From contig CAJNOP010000004.1 of the NCBI GenBank assembly GCA_905250075.1, positions 310,001 through 374,000 on the forward strand: a stretch of DNA of 64,000 nt. The letters run 5' to 3'. Positions 24,201 to 35,206 of this stretch are shown here, in pieces (position 1 is the stretch's first letter; the number at the start of each line of letters is the position of its first letter). Position numbers and translations under genes: made by a program. This stretch comes from Rotaria sp. Silwood1. Lineage: Eukaryota > Rotifera > Eurotatoria > Philodinida > Philodinidae. A model generated the notes under the pieces. It searched no databases. It saw only the letters and a list, made by a program, of their open reading frames with translations, and was not told the origin of the DNA.

Positions 24201-26492
24201 GCGAATTAATATTTTCATATTTAACGCAATTAAATATAGTTACCGTTCAAGGAAAACTATCTGGTCTTAAAGCTCAACAAAGGTAAAGTATCAAGAAATC
24301 CAAATTTGAACAAAAATCGTTTTTTTGTCATGGTTGGATAGAGCTCGTCAAGTTACCTAAAGAACTATTGATTTTGACACATTCAGTCGATGACTTTGTA
24401 ATGAAACTTTGGCATTTAAAGAAATCAGAAAAGTCTTAATTTTTTCGATACAATAGTAAAGTCATAAAAGTTGACTCATATTCTGATATCTTTCACCATC
24501 TGAACTTTATTTCCAAAATAAACGAATATCATTTTTAGAATCAGACAAAAAAATCTCCATCCTCAATACTCAAAATTTATTTTCAAACTACCGATACCTA
24601 ACAAAAAGAAATGAAAAGAATTGAAATACAAAATATTTTATTTTTAAAAATTTTAGTCAAACATTAACATCAACTCTTCTTCATAATTTACTTGATGATA
24701 ATGATAATGGTCAATTATCACCTAATCCAACAACTGATTTTCTTTTTCAACAACAAGGGTAAATAGAAAACGAAAAAAGTAAACTTAAATTTTTCTTTTT
24801 CTTTTTTTTTGTTTTTTTGAAGAAAATCAGCACCAATATTCTCTGATGCAATTGGTGGTTATCCATATCATTGGATTCAACAATTATGTAAATGTCAAAT
24901 GGTTCCATTACAACGTCAAGAACTTGTAACGGATTGTTCAGAAATAATTAAACGTTTAACACAACGTATGCGTGCACGTATAGCACTTGATCGAATACTT
25001 ATTAATTTAGAAAAAAATGAAATGCCATTATTAGCCGAAGGTAATGAAACAACAACTATACTTAATTCATCATTACGTCGTTCAATAAATAATTTAACAA
25101 CATTACGTTCATGGCGTGAAATATCATTTGATGATATCAATAAATATGAATATATGCAAATACTTATTAATGAAAATTTAATTGATAGTATAACAACATC
25201 AATATATGAATGTAAATTTCAATCATTATCACAAGATGATAACAATAAAATAGTATTATATGCTCATATTTTTATACCGGCTAATTATCCACAAGCAAGA
25301 TCAATTATTTTATTAAAACTTTTATTACCAACAAACGGAAATAAAACAATAGAACGAACAAGAGCTAATAGTGAAAATATTAAAGTAAGAATTTTCTCTA
25401 GAAATTTGATAAGATTTGTACTATGAAGGATCATTGATGAAAATTAGAGAACAATATATGGTATATCATTTGATCGAATTAAGAATAATTTATTAGTTGT
25501 AACAAAATTACATCTTACTTAGAATTCTCTTTTTTTGTTTATTAGAGAGAGTATGTTGAAATAATTGAAGATTATGCTACATAAGCAGCTTGTTATTTTC
25601 TCGAACAGAAATATAAATGTTGTTAGATTTTCGAATGCCTTCTGAATTGAATATCATTTCTTTGTTTTCATTTTTTTTCTGCTCGTTGAAATTGAATGCA
25701 TTTAGAAAATAAAAACTCTGCAATAGATTATATTTTTGTGGATGTGGGAACTAAACAAAAAAAAATTTGAATATCTTTACCATATTTCGATCATATGGAC
25801 TGATTTTTCCACTATTGACAAAGGATTATTCATATTTCATACTTGTAAGAGAATCATGCTCAAAAATCTGTTTTTAAGTAATATAATTGACTTCAATAAA
25901 GATGCTCTGTGACATTTCATGAATTATGAAAAATTAATGCTGTAGCCTTATCAACAAAGTCTTGTTGTTCATGGCTCAAACTTGCTGGATGCATCGAGTA
26001 ACAAGACATGTATGTGTGGTATAAATATGAGTCCGAGCGATATTAGATAGATCCTTTGTTAAAGACTGAACAGAGATAAGGGAAAAAAAGAGTCAAACAA
26101 TACAATTTTTATTTGAAATCCAAGGTCATGTTTAATCATCATTATAATGAATATAAATAAGAAATTGAGCATAGCAACGATTAGATAATACATTGTGTAT
26201 GAGTAATATTTTAGATACTGGAGCGATCCTTGATGTTAGATATTGTTTATTCACCAATGACATCGATTGGAAGTTCACTTAGTGATCCATCACAACATTT
26301 TACATTACTTGCTCAACAAATATGGCGCTTATCAATTGGTTTTCCTTTATTGATTGATGCTGAATCAGATTTAACGTGCACGTACGTGATTTATTTGCTT
26401 TCACTTTTTGTTTGATCAGTTTTATTTTTATTTCCTTATTTTTAAATAGAAGTCGTCGTCGTCAAACATTATTATCACGACTTGTTGATTAA
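18219..26492 (+). CDS. THOC5: THO complex subunit 5
   Basis: Subunit of the nuclear THO/TREX complex, which couples transcription to mRNA export. Exons: 18219-18263, 18319-18435, 21280-21393, 21459-21556, 21615-21690, 21751-21821, 21888-22002, 22075-22222, 23966-24127, 24189-24282, 24657-24758, 24823-25384, 26215-26381, 26450-26492. Lengths sum to 637 codons plus stop. Recognisable blocks are QNLLYELSHINKEIARCEEF (human [20 protein letters not shown]), SLEDFYANAPPEL, HRLHLFQLDWEL, LPDPLYVLYSLVLAYQQCD, HPLHVKVTLILS and YPYHWIQQLC. The human protein has 683 residues, so length is close. The first donor (GTTCGT at 18264) is weak; other N-terminal exons are possible. Intron 2 (2.8 kb) contains a whole gene on the other strand. 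A polypyrimidine-AG ends at 18207, only 11 nt before the ATG, as expected for spliced-leader addition. Confidence 0.93.
18600..21062 (-). CDS. RING / B-box-like / NHL-repeat protein (TRIM-NHL type), probable E3 ubiquitin ligase
   Basis: Exons on the minus strand: 21062-20898, 20833-20428, 20352-19967, 19878-18864, 18814-18600; together 728 codons plus stop, with phases matching at each junction. Residues about 29-55 form a RING finger (CPLCKKDI...CSNGHTFCHNCIK). A second Cys-rich segment follows: CPTCHEARR, then CELCNKKTAYGRCYHC and CFNCMDEH, resembling a B-box. A helical coiled-coil region comes next (about residues 125-280). After a linker with an Arg/Lys-rich stretch, at least five NHL beta-propeller blades appear, seen as LAPKAIVVTDTNHLLIADTK, FPDGLCLAGEQFVIITDRHR, WPKGVAIDNNYIYVCDSYN and APHYVCFSNDQNIMIVTDVG. 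The domain order is that of TRIM2/3/32/71 proteins; orthology is not resolved. The gene lies wholly within THOC5 intron 2. Confidence 0.9.
22223..23965. other. Long THOC5 intron, contents unrecognised
   Basis: The intron is 1.74 kb against a usual 50-80 bp in this gene. Short open frames at 22142-22438 (minus) and 22335-22544 (plus) have no recognisable products. No terminal inverted repeats were found, though insertion of mobile DNA is the likely cause of its size. Confidence 0.5.
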
Positions 26493-26628
26493 TATACACT
26501 TGTGTGTCATTGTACTTCAAAAATTCTTTTTTTTTGGAATAAAAATAAAGACAAGAATTGATTGTTGATTAGAATCTTTTTTTTTTGATTTGTGTAATTC
26601 TAGATATGAATATCTAATAGAAGTGGTG

Positions 26629-28699
26629 ATGTCATGGTTGTCTATGTGTCGTCGTCTATTATTCAATATGTGTCAACGTACAATACGTAATCCTTTTCTT
26701 TGTTTCTTTATTCTTGTTTTAACGCTAGTTATTATTATACTTACTTTTCGTATATCAACTCTTCAGCAAAAATGTTTATCACAACAAAATATAGTTCAAC
26801 AACAACAAAATATAAGTTACAAATTATTATTAGAAAAACCAGTGATATTTATTGGTGGAATGCCACGTAGTGGTACAACATTAATGCGTGCTATTCTTGA
26901 TTCACATCCAGTTGTTCATTGTGGAGAAGAAACAAGAGTTATACCAAGAATATTAAATATGAGAGCAGCATGGAAGAAATCAGCTCTAGAATGGAATAGG
27001 TTAGTTAGTTATACTTGTCAACAGAATATTTTTGTTTGTTTTATTAATTTAATACTTTTAAAATAATAACTATTAAATAATTAATTCATTGAATGATATG
27101 ATTGACATTATTCACAGATTCCAAATGTTCTGAATGAATTTTTCTGATTCATGCCGTTTAATAACAGACCTGATGAACTTACTCATATGCATCCACATAC
27201 ACACACATGTAGGAGAAAATTTTCGAAGAATTATTGTGTACATTAAAATCTTTTTTTTTATGTAGAAAATTAACTAATAAAATTTCTCTTCTGTAAAAAT
27301 CAGGATACGAAATTCATTCGCGAATAGCATGATTGATTTTCCATTGGAGAACAGTCCAATTGCCTTTTATTCGAATGAACTCTTAGCACTCATGTAAAAA
27401 TCAATAAAAAATTAACAATTCAATAAAGAAAAGATGTTATCTTGTTGACTCACCGGTTATTTCACGTTAAACTATTTCTCATGAGAAAGCACACATGAAA
27501 TATCGTCCATTACAGTTTGAGACAACTAGTGCTATTTTATAAGAAAAGTAAACAATATCGAAGATAAAAATTTTCATGTCTTCATTCAAGTGTGATAAAT
27601 CATTTTAAATACCAAAACTATTCATGTTACTTGATGATTAATGAAACAAATTTTTATTTCTTACATAACATTACTTTGATTTAATACTAGTGTTCTCTTT
27701 TATTAATTTGGTTGACTTTAATGCTATATCAATCAGTCTGGATTAATTAGTTAGGATATAGAGTGCATATTAATCAAAGATTTCGATATTAAACATGCTA
27801 CTAATAATCGTCAAAAGTGTCTGAAAAAAATATTGATTCTCTAATAAAAATTCACTTTTTTCTTTTAATAGACTTATGGCTGGTGGTATGACTGAAGAAA
27901 TGATTGATTCTGCTATACGTGCCTTCGTTTATGAGATTCTTGTTCGTCATAATCAATATGCTGATGTTCTTTGTGATAAAGATCCATTTGTACTTAAATA
28001 TGCATCATATATAGCATCAATATTTTCTAATGCAAAATTCCTTTTATTAGTACGTGATGCACGTGCTGTTATACATTCTGTAATTACACGTAAAGTAACA
28101 ATAACTGGTTTTAATTTAAGTGATTATAAACAAAATTTTAAAGTATGGAATCGAGGTATGGAAGCAATGATGGATCAATGTACATTAGTTGGTAAAGATA
28201 AATGTTTACTTGTTTATTATGAACAATTAGTTTTACAACCAAAAAAGACCATTGAAAGTATATTGAAATTTTTAAATTTAACTTGGGTTGATAGTGTATT
28301 ACATCATGAAGAATTTATTGGAAAGAAAATATCTCTTTCAAAGTAAGTTTAACAAAAGAAAAAGAAACAAAGAGAAAATGAATTTTATTTATTTATTTTA
28401 GAACTGAACATTCATCTGATCAAGTTATTAAACCAATCAATCTAGAAGCATTAACTAGATGGGTTGGTCATATTCCGGACGATGTCAAAAAGGAAATAGA
28501 TACATTAGCACCAATGCTTAAGAAACTTGGTTATGATACACAATCAGATGTGCCAACATATGGTGTTCCTGATCAATTAGTAGTGAATAATATGAATAAA
28601 TTGAAAGAAAATGCTGAATATTGGAATGCTAAAGCGAAATCTTATGCTCGTCGTTTACCCAATGATTCCAGTTTATTTCAAAATTATACCAAACATTAA
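26629..28699 (+). CDS. TPST: Tyrosylprotein sulfotransferase
   Basis: Golgi type II membrane enzyme that moves sulfate from PAPS to tyrosines of secreted and membrane proteins. Exons 26629-26999, 27872-28342 and 28402-28699 give 379 residues (human TPST1 has 370). Start chosen at 26629 because the in-frame upstream part has no ATG and an acceptor ends at 26603. A short cytosolic tail is followed by a membrane anchor, [15 protein letters not shown]. The PAPS-binding loop [16 protein letters not shown] and the catalytic glutamate in [10 protein letters not shown] are intact. The 3'-phosphate motif region [10 protein letters not shown] and the C-terminal block [17 protein letters not shown] follow family order. 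Intron 1 (27000-27871, 872 bp) is long. The gene starts 136 bp after the THOC5 stop on the same strand. Confidence 0.95.
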
Positions 28700-29803
28700 G
28701 TTATTTATTTTTTGAAATTAAAGCAATATGAGATATTATTGATTTTTTTTACTTGCTCATTATAGAACAAGCAAAAACAAATATATTATTATAGTATCTT
28801 TTTAATTTTTGTTTAACATACGTTGCATTATTTCTTTTGAATGTTCTTTTTTTTTCAATTATCGATTGTGCGCAAAAGAAAGCAAAGAATATTTTTTTGT
28901 AGTTGTATGTCTTTGTGTTGTTCTGTTTGTTTGAGATGCAATGTTTTAGTCAAAAACCTTCTATAGTCGATAGAAATTTTATATGCATCTATGTTTATAT
29001 TATGAAAACTAAAGCTTTTAGATTTTATTTGTGTTAGGCCATTTTTTTTTGGTTGGCAATAGGAGAAGAAACGTAGATATAAAGAGAAAGTCTTCTAAAT
29101 ATGCATGAAAGTAAATAAACAAAAAATAGCATTTTTGTCGAATAGAGTTTTTACTATATTACAATGTTTTTTTTTCTCTTGTTTTTGACTCAATATTGAA
29201 AAAGTAATAATATTTCCGCATGTATATCTTCCACCATTATACCAACAACATTTGAATTCTAAAAACTTTATAGAATCCAACAGATGTGTGCTGTCTTTTT
29301 TGCATTAGCATCTGCTACAAAAGTATGAGAATACTTTCTTCGTGTTTCTAATAAGTGAAGATAATAGGCATCATAACAAAGATTAACGAAGACCTTCTCA
29401 TTGCTTAATACATCTATTTTTTTTCATATCATTTTGTTATTTTGTTTGTTTTCTCCGATAGAAAAAAGTGAAAATATGATCCAGTGAAAGTTTGAAAAAA
29501 GTATAAACACTTTCTTTCGTTTGCACATTTTATCTGTTAAAGTCGCCTTCCTTTTTTTCTTCATTGTTTTCCTACCAACTTGTTTTGTATTTTTTTGTTC
29601 CTTGTTTAGTTAGCATTAATAAGTGTTTGTATTGGTAGTCTTTAGTTCATAACAGCCTTTTCTGATATTACTTACAATACTACAAATAAACTAGTACCCT
29701 ATTGTTATAACAACCAACAAGATATTCTGTATGATAACTATCACCGGCATACACAGATCGGTATAATGTGCACTATATCGGTGAATTTCGTTTTTCAAAG
29801 TAA

Positions 29804-29886
29804 GGCGTGGGTGTGGGGTGGCTGTGAGTGCAGGGTGTGGGTGTTGGTGTGCATGTAATTATTCCTTTACCCACACTCACATCCTT
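29804..29886. repeat. GTGTGGG-rich foldback patch
   Basis: The left end reads AAGGCGTGGGTGTGGGG. The right end, reverse-complemented, reads AAGGATGTGAGTGTGGG, so the unit has GT-rich inverted ends of about 16 bp. The interior has further GTGTGGGTGTTGGTGTG. The pattern is similar at 35126-35206 and 39770-39896. Confidence 0.6.
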
Positions 29887-29889
29887 GAT

Positions 29890-30330
29890 CCTTACGGTAG
29901 TAGAGAAAAACTCTGATTGGTTGATTGAAAAAGCTCGTAGCCAATCAGATTTCAGCAAAGTTTTTCTCTGTTATTGTAAAGATGAAACGTGATACTGTTC
30001 GGGCGAACCCAGGAGTTATCTAGTTCCTCTCTCATGTGACCCAAACAATGGTATGCTTCTTCCTTACAGGAGTAGAGCAAAGCTATCAGCTCAGAGTTCG
30101 ACGAGCTGGTATTTTTTCTCTACTATTGTAAAGATAAAACATGGTATCGTTCGGAACAATTCCAGATTAGTCAGGAGTGCCTCTCATATGGTCCGAACAA
30201 TAGTATGCTTTGTCCTCATGATAGTAGAGAAAAGCTACCAGTTCATCGTTCTTTGAGCTGGTCAACCAGCTCTAGTTCATGAGAGTGGGTTGACCAGCTC
30301 CAGCTGTCGTGAGCTCGAGCTGAGCTGTCA
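29890..30330. repeat. Cluster of repeated hairpin units
   Basis: Units of the type TAGTAGAGAAAAACTCTGATTGG and TTTTTCTCTGTTATTGTAAAG recur three times in alternating orientation, for example at 29895, 29960, 30072, 30113 and 30221. Between them are copies of GTAAAGATRAAACRTGRTA followed by TCGTTCGGAAC-like sequence, and ATGGTATGCTT/ATAGTATGCTT. Palindromic GAGCTGGTCAACCAGCTC lies near 30255. The arrangement is a compound of inverted and direct repeats, with no coding potential. Confidence 0.6.
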
Positions 30331-30339
30331 CATACCTAG

Positions 30340-30425
30340 TGTGGAGTATGAGTGCTGATGGATGTGGGTGAGTGTGGTTGAACAGAATATCAACATCCAA
30401 ACTTCACGACCACACTGACACTTAT
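30340..30425. repeat. GT-rich to AC-rich foldback patch, degenerate
   Basis: GTGTGGAGTATGAGTG and GATGTGGGTGAGTGTGG on the left are followed on the right by CGACCACACTGACACTTATAC. Inversion is partial. Same type as the patches at 29804 and 35126. Confidence 0.45.
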
Positions 30426-30639
30426 ACTAATGAGAAGTATGTCTCATAATCAGAAAAATTTGAAGAAAAGAACAAACAGTAAGTTTGCAGACAATACAAA
30501 TATGAAGGAACAGAGTGTAGATGTGAGCCTTCTAATTCACATCCACAACTATATATCTGCCAATATCCGCGGAAAAAGGTTCCTTTTTTATTGCGTGGCT
30601 CATTACTAATAAGTAATCACGACTGTATTGCAGAAATTT

Positions 30640-30965
30640 CTAGAGATCTTTTGATTTCGTACTGATAATTTGTCATAATTCTTAGTCGTTAATACTGATA
30701 AATCTCATTTTTCACGCCCTTTCGTTTGGTATAGAATTTGTTACTGATTCTATTGAAATAATAGTGTTAGTTTCCCGATAAAGATTTTGGAATACACTCT
30801 CTCCTTCGATATTATATTACTGTTTTGAAAACTATATGGAACTTACTTTGTTCATGGAAATTCTGTAGATCTCATGAATGAAATTGTTGAGCTACCTCAT
30901 GTTTATTTTACTTTCAAAGTAAAGTAGTTTATCGGGACAGTTACACTCTACTCTTTCGAATGACA
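30640..30965. repeat. Diverged copy of the 38520-39254 foldback family
   Basis: Segments such as CTGATAAATCTCATTTTTC (about 30695) and TTTGGTATAGAATTTGTTA (about 30727) match, with changes, GTTGATAAATCTCATTTTCG and TTTGGTATAAAGATTGTTA in the right arm of the element at 38520-39254. GAGCTACCTCATG near 30890 matches AACTACCTCATG there. The copy is eroded and its ends are unclear. Confidence 0.35.
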
Positions 30966-33237
30966 TCCTTAGGAATAGAATCGCTACTTGTTTGTGTTGA
31001 ATAAAACATGATCAATACGAGCACATTCTATTGGTCGTTAAGTTTTTTTCACTACTTTAGATTCTACTTCTTTAAAATATTTCTGATAGATGTAAATCTT
31101 CGAAGTGCTTATATAATAGAAAAAGAAATTGAGATATTCGACTTAAAAGTAGCGTCTTTAATGCAAAACGTTTCATAGTTTATCATCAATATAGTAATAA
31201 TACATATTGGCTCAGGCTTGTCAGGATATCAAAGGAGCAAATAAAAGGAAAAAACATGTGAATTGTCAGGAAGAAATAAAATCGAATAAAAAAGTGTGAA
31301 AAAACCTGATGATAGAAGAAATTTTCAAAAATCAGTAGAAGAGAGGAATAAAGAAAAAGATGACATACAAAACAACAGTGAAGAGGAAAAATAAGAGAAT
31401 AGACAAATGCAACAGATGAAGAGAAAAAAGTAGCAAACAAGAACATGGCAGGTGTTACATGAATAGAAAAATTCAAGACACCGAAGAAGCAATATTTGAT
31501 GCCGTGCATACATGCATCACGCTTCTAATTTTAAAGAAATGTTTCAGACGATTATTTTTATTCGTATAAATACAAATGAAATAAAATACATCATTGTGAA
31601 AAATCAAGTACCGTGCCTTCGTTTTTTCGAATTGTTTTATTCGTTTCCTTATACGTTATTTTACATACTCACTCACTGATACTTCATTTATTTGTCGAAG
31701 AAGGTTTGTTGTTTGAACAAGTAGGCAGCGATGAGCCATTCGTTATCCGTTCAAAGTTTTCTCAAGATTAATGCTGTGATGAATTTGAGGAGTAGCTTTG
31801 TCGCCACTTTCGACAATGAGTTTTACTGAGCTACTTTATCACAGTGGTCGTATTTATATCACTATTAATACACATTTGTATAGCTGTTACACAAAGGGAG
31901 AGACAGAAGTGCATCTTCAAGGTCAACACTATCGAAAAGTAGTCACATAGAGAAGAGAAGAAAGAAGAGAAATCAAGTGCAAGTGTCACTTAGGGCTAAA
32001 AATGCTTTTCGCGTTGTGGGTAGGAAGGAATATGGGGAAATATTCAAACAAAGCAAGAGAAACTATACTCAATAAACATTTTCAAAAGACGTCTTCTGAG
32101 AGAGTGTTACCATTTTTCATACATCTTAATTTACTGAACTTTTTTCTGTATTATCAAGACGTTCATCAACTATCGATTTTAAGAACATCTTATTTGTCTA
32201 AGTAAAACTTGTATATTTGAATTCATCAACTAATTCTAATCTGTGATCATTCATGAGATAATTAGAATGCTTGTTTTTAATTTTTACACGATATAAGGCG
32301 AGTAAATACTTCACAATAGCAGTATGTAATATGAGAGTATTATTCTAGCATATTTTATGAAAAAAACACCTATAAGTCAAAATGATTAATGAGTATGTTG
32401 AGCAGGTGTGCTTGATATAAAGATTAATTTAAGTTTTCATATAAAATTCTACATTCCTGGGCAAAGTTTAACATTTTAGCATCATGTTGTTCAAATCGCT
32501 TTTCCTATTTCTTATATTCTTTTCATCCAATGATCTGCTGAATGGTCAATATAATACATATGATGATGATAATTGTTTGGATTTCTACGCAAACGAGGAT
32601 ATTACAAGTTATAATCCAGAACTTGAACAATCATATCGAATGGAACATCAAATCGTTTCTTTTTGTCAATGTGATAATTTTCAAGAAGGATCTTTTACAA
32701 TTGACCGTGATATTCCAGCATTGACGTTTCATGATTTGCATCAGCGTAATGTTACTGGCGTTTAGTTATATTCGTGGTCAGCTCATCTAGATGTTATCGA
32801 AGAATATGAAGCTTTTCGTCAAAATTTTATCGATGATCGAATTACTGCATCCTTGTCGATATTCTACAATTGTTCTTCGAAACATAAATTTGGTCAATTC
32901 TGTCAATACTCTGTTGACTCCCAGGTTTGTATGTAAAAATGAAAACATCTTTTCTCTTTGAAGTATTGATTGATAAGACAAGAGAAAAAAATTAATTTCA
33001 TTTTGACATTTGTTCCCATTCCCGATAGATCATTTCTGCAACTTGTTGCCAAATAGATTATGTTACTAACTACATAAATGCACTTCTGATTTTCAACACA
33101 TTTTATAAAAGAAACGTACCTTAAAAAGAGTTGAAAAGTCTCTTAAAAACTGCAACACTGTACTCGAAGCGCATTTTGTCAACTATGATGAGTAGTAGGG
33201 ATGCAATAATGAAGGTAGCCGGTCCATTAGTAGCCAT

Positions 33238-34808
33238 CAGTGTTTTATCCAGTGGGGGGGCATGGGACATTTTGCCCCCCCCGGAGACCACGTTTGCCCC
33301 CCCGAGAAAAATGAAATAAGTTTTAAAAAAATCAATATAATTGTTCTAAAATTATTTTTTACGACAGATTTTGTGAGTTGTTAATTAATCTGATGTTGTT
33401 AAAATAGAATCAGTATTTTATCTAGCGTGGGGGCAGGACGAACTGCACTCTTCCGGAGATTGCATTGGCTCCCTCCCGAATAATTTGAAATATCTTTCAG
33501 GAAGAAAAACGAGCAGTACTGCTTGTCTAAAACTTTTCGCTCGATGAAAATTTGGAGGAAATGTCATGGGACCAAAAATGAACAAAATCATTTACTGTAT
33601 TAGAAAAATATCACATACAATATTGAAATGAAAAACAATTACCGAAAAAAGTAGTATTTTCCATAAATAATGACTCTCAATAATTATAGTTCATTGTTTT
33701 TGGTCTAACTCTACTAGTCTAGAGTTTTAACCAGTTATAATGGTGGCAAGTAGTACCTATTATCAATTAATTAAAAGGGTTCTATAAAGCACTGTTATGT
33801 GACTAAAAATCTATTGTGATGACTTCAACTGTTGTAGTTTCAATAGGCTTGAGTCACTTATAATTCGCCATATGAGTGTTTTGTTTAGCACCAATTTAGA
33901 AGGAAGACCGACATTCCATAATAATTGGGGTTCAATTCATATCGTACGAACCGATCGAAAATCGTCGGTTAATTCCGGCTACTTTTGTGACTGACAGTTA
34001 ACCGCGGTCATTTCCTTTGCTCTCAAGGTTCCACAGCGTAAAAACCGACGGTTAACCGCGGTTAACCTCCAGGTTGACCGAAGAAATATTGGCCAGAACT
34101 GCTAACTTTTTCGGTCAGGCGGGAGGTTAGCCGCGGTTAACCGTCGGTTTTTACGCTGTGAAAGCTTGAGAACAAAGAAAATAATCGCGGTTAACCATGA
34201 ATCACAAAAATAACCGGAATTAACCAACGGTTTTCGATCGGTTCATATGACACGGGAACCTCGTGTACACTATTATTGTGTCGTTAGAGAGCCTACGGAA
34301 TACGCACATGATTTGTTATTTACAGTTGCTGAGCGAAAAGAATGAAACTAGTATTTTTTCTTGTCTCTTCTCTGATTTATGTTTGATCTCCATTAGACAA
34401 TCAATATCATCCTACAGTGTAATGTATTTCTATTTCTGGGCAGAATTTTTCAAAAAAAATTTCGGGCTACTGTTCACATCCATATTTTTTCAACATTTTT
34501 TCGTTGAAGTTTTTACGTTCAAACACGTACTTTGGTGAATATTATTCAATGATAATGCTTTAGTAACTTGAATCAGGGTCGAACTTTCTCGTTGCGCATC
34601 ACTATTTCGAAATTTTTCAAAATTGCAGGAGTTTTCTGTTTAAAAGTTGAGATGAGGAGTATTTCCATCGTTACTGTCTATTTTATCTTCCGGACAATAT
34701 CAAGATAAGAAAATCGCCTTAAAAAAACTTTCAACTGCTAAAATTTTCGCTTGCCCCTCCGAGAAGTAAATTTGCCCCCCCGGAGCAAAAAACCTGGATA
34801 AAACACTG
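33238..34808. mobile_element. 1.57-kb non-autonomous hAT element with 8-bp target duplication
   Basis: The left terminus is CAGTGTTTTATCCAG and the right terminus is its exact inverse, CTGGATAAAACACTG. The flanks carry GTAGCCAT at 33230-33237 and 34809-34816. Next to each terminus are C-rich blocks (CCCCCCCGGAG-like), so similarity extends some way inward. No transposase frame is present. A second terminus-like motif, CAGTATTTTATCTAG, at 33411 suggests a nested or older copy. The element also contains a 297-bp palindrome (33948-34244). It lies in the broken LDLa gene. Confidence 0.93.
33948..34244. repeat. 297-bp near-perfect foldback rich in CGGTTAACCG
   Basis: It begins GAACCGATCGAAAATCGTCGG and ends with the inverse, CCAACGGTTTTCGATCGGTTC. 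The inner arms carry CAGCGTAAAAACCGACGGTT and AACCGTCGGTTTTTACGCTG. Repeated GGTTAACCGCGGTTAACC motifs are themselves palindromic. The arms are about 140 bp around a centre near 34096. GC content is clearly above that of the surroundings. No target duplication could be fixed. Confidence 0.85.
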
Positions 34809-35125
34809 GTAGCCATTGCTGATGACCCTTCACCAGTAAACATTCTACCAATAATCTGCAAGATCTGATAACCGCTATGGTCGATAGTCGGTGTGCACAG
34901 CTAATTCTTTCAACGATAACCGATGAGAATCAACAGAAGTTCTATATAATAGAAAAATATGAGCTAAATCGATAGTATCGATTGAGCAATGACCTACAGG
35001 TACTGATCATGGCTTATGTACAATTTTTCCCAATAGCCGACTCAATAGAAATATGCTTCGAACAAACTTCAAAAATGATTGGGAAATCACTCTAAATTGA
35101 TATAATTTTTGTGGATGATCTTCTA

Positions 35126-35206
35126 AGGTGTGAGTGTGGATAAGAGACGTGGGTGTACGTATAAATGGAATGAATATCTAAACCAACACACTCACACCCA
35201 CAGCAA
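35126..35206. repeat. GTGTGAG/GTGTGGG foldback patch
   Basis: The left end is AAGGTGTGAGTGTGG. The right end, reverse-complemented, is TGTGGGTGTGAGTGTGTTGG. A GTGGGTGTACG segment lies between. The unit is about 80 bp and lies in the insertion-swollen intron of the broken LDLa gene. Confidence 0.6.

Larger units (their letters stand above)
28700..32483. other. Repeat-rich intergenic region
   Basis: No gene was recognised in this 3.8-kb spacer. It contains two GT-rich foldback patches (29804-29886, 30340-30425), a cluster of repeated hairpins (29890-30330) and a diverged relative of the foldback element found at 38520. The open frames at 31186-31513 (minus) are low-complexity Phe/Leu-rich readings of a purine-rich strand and are not considered genes. 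Confidence 0.6.

Noticed and set aside
31186..31513. Minus-strand Phe/Leu-rich open frames suggesting a membrane protein
   Set aside because: They are readings of a purine-rich low-complexity plus strand, two overlapping frames look equally hydrophobic, and no splice context or homology is visible.
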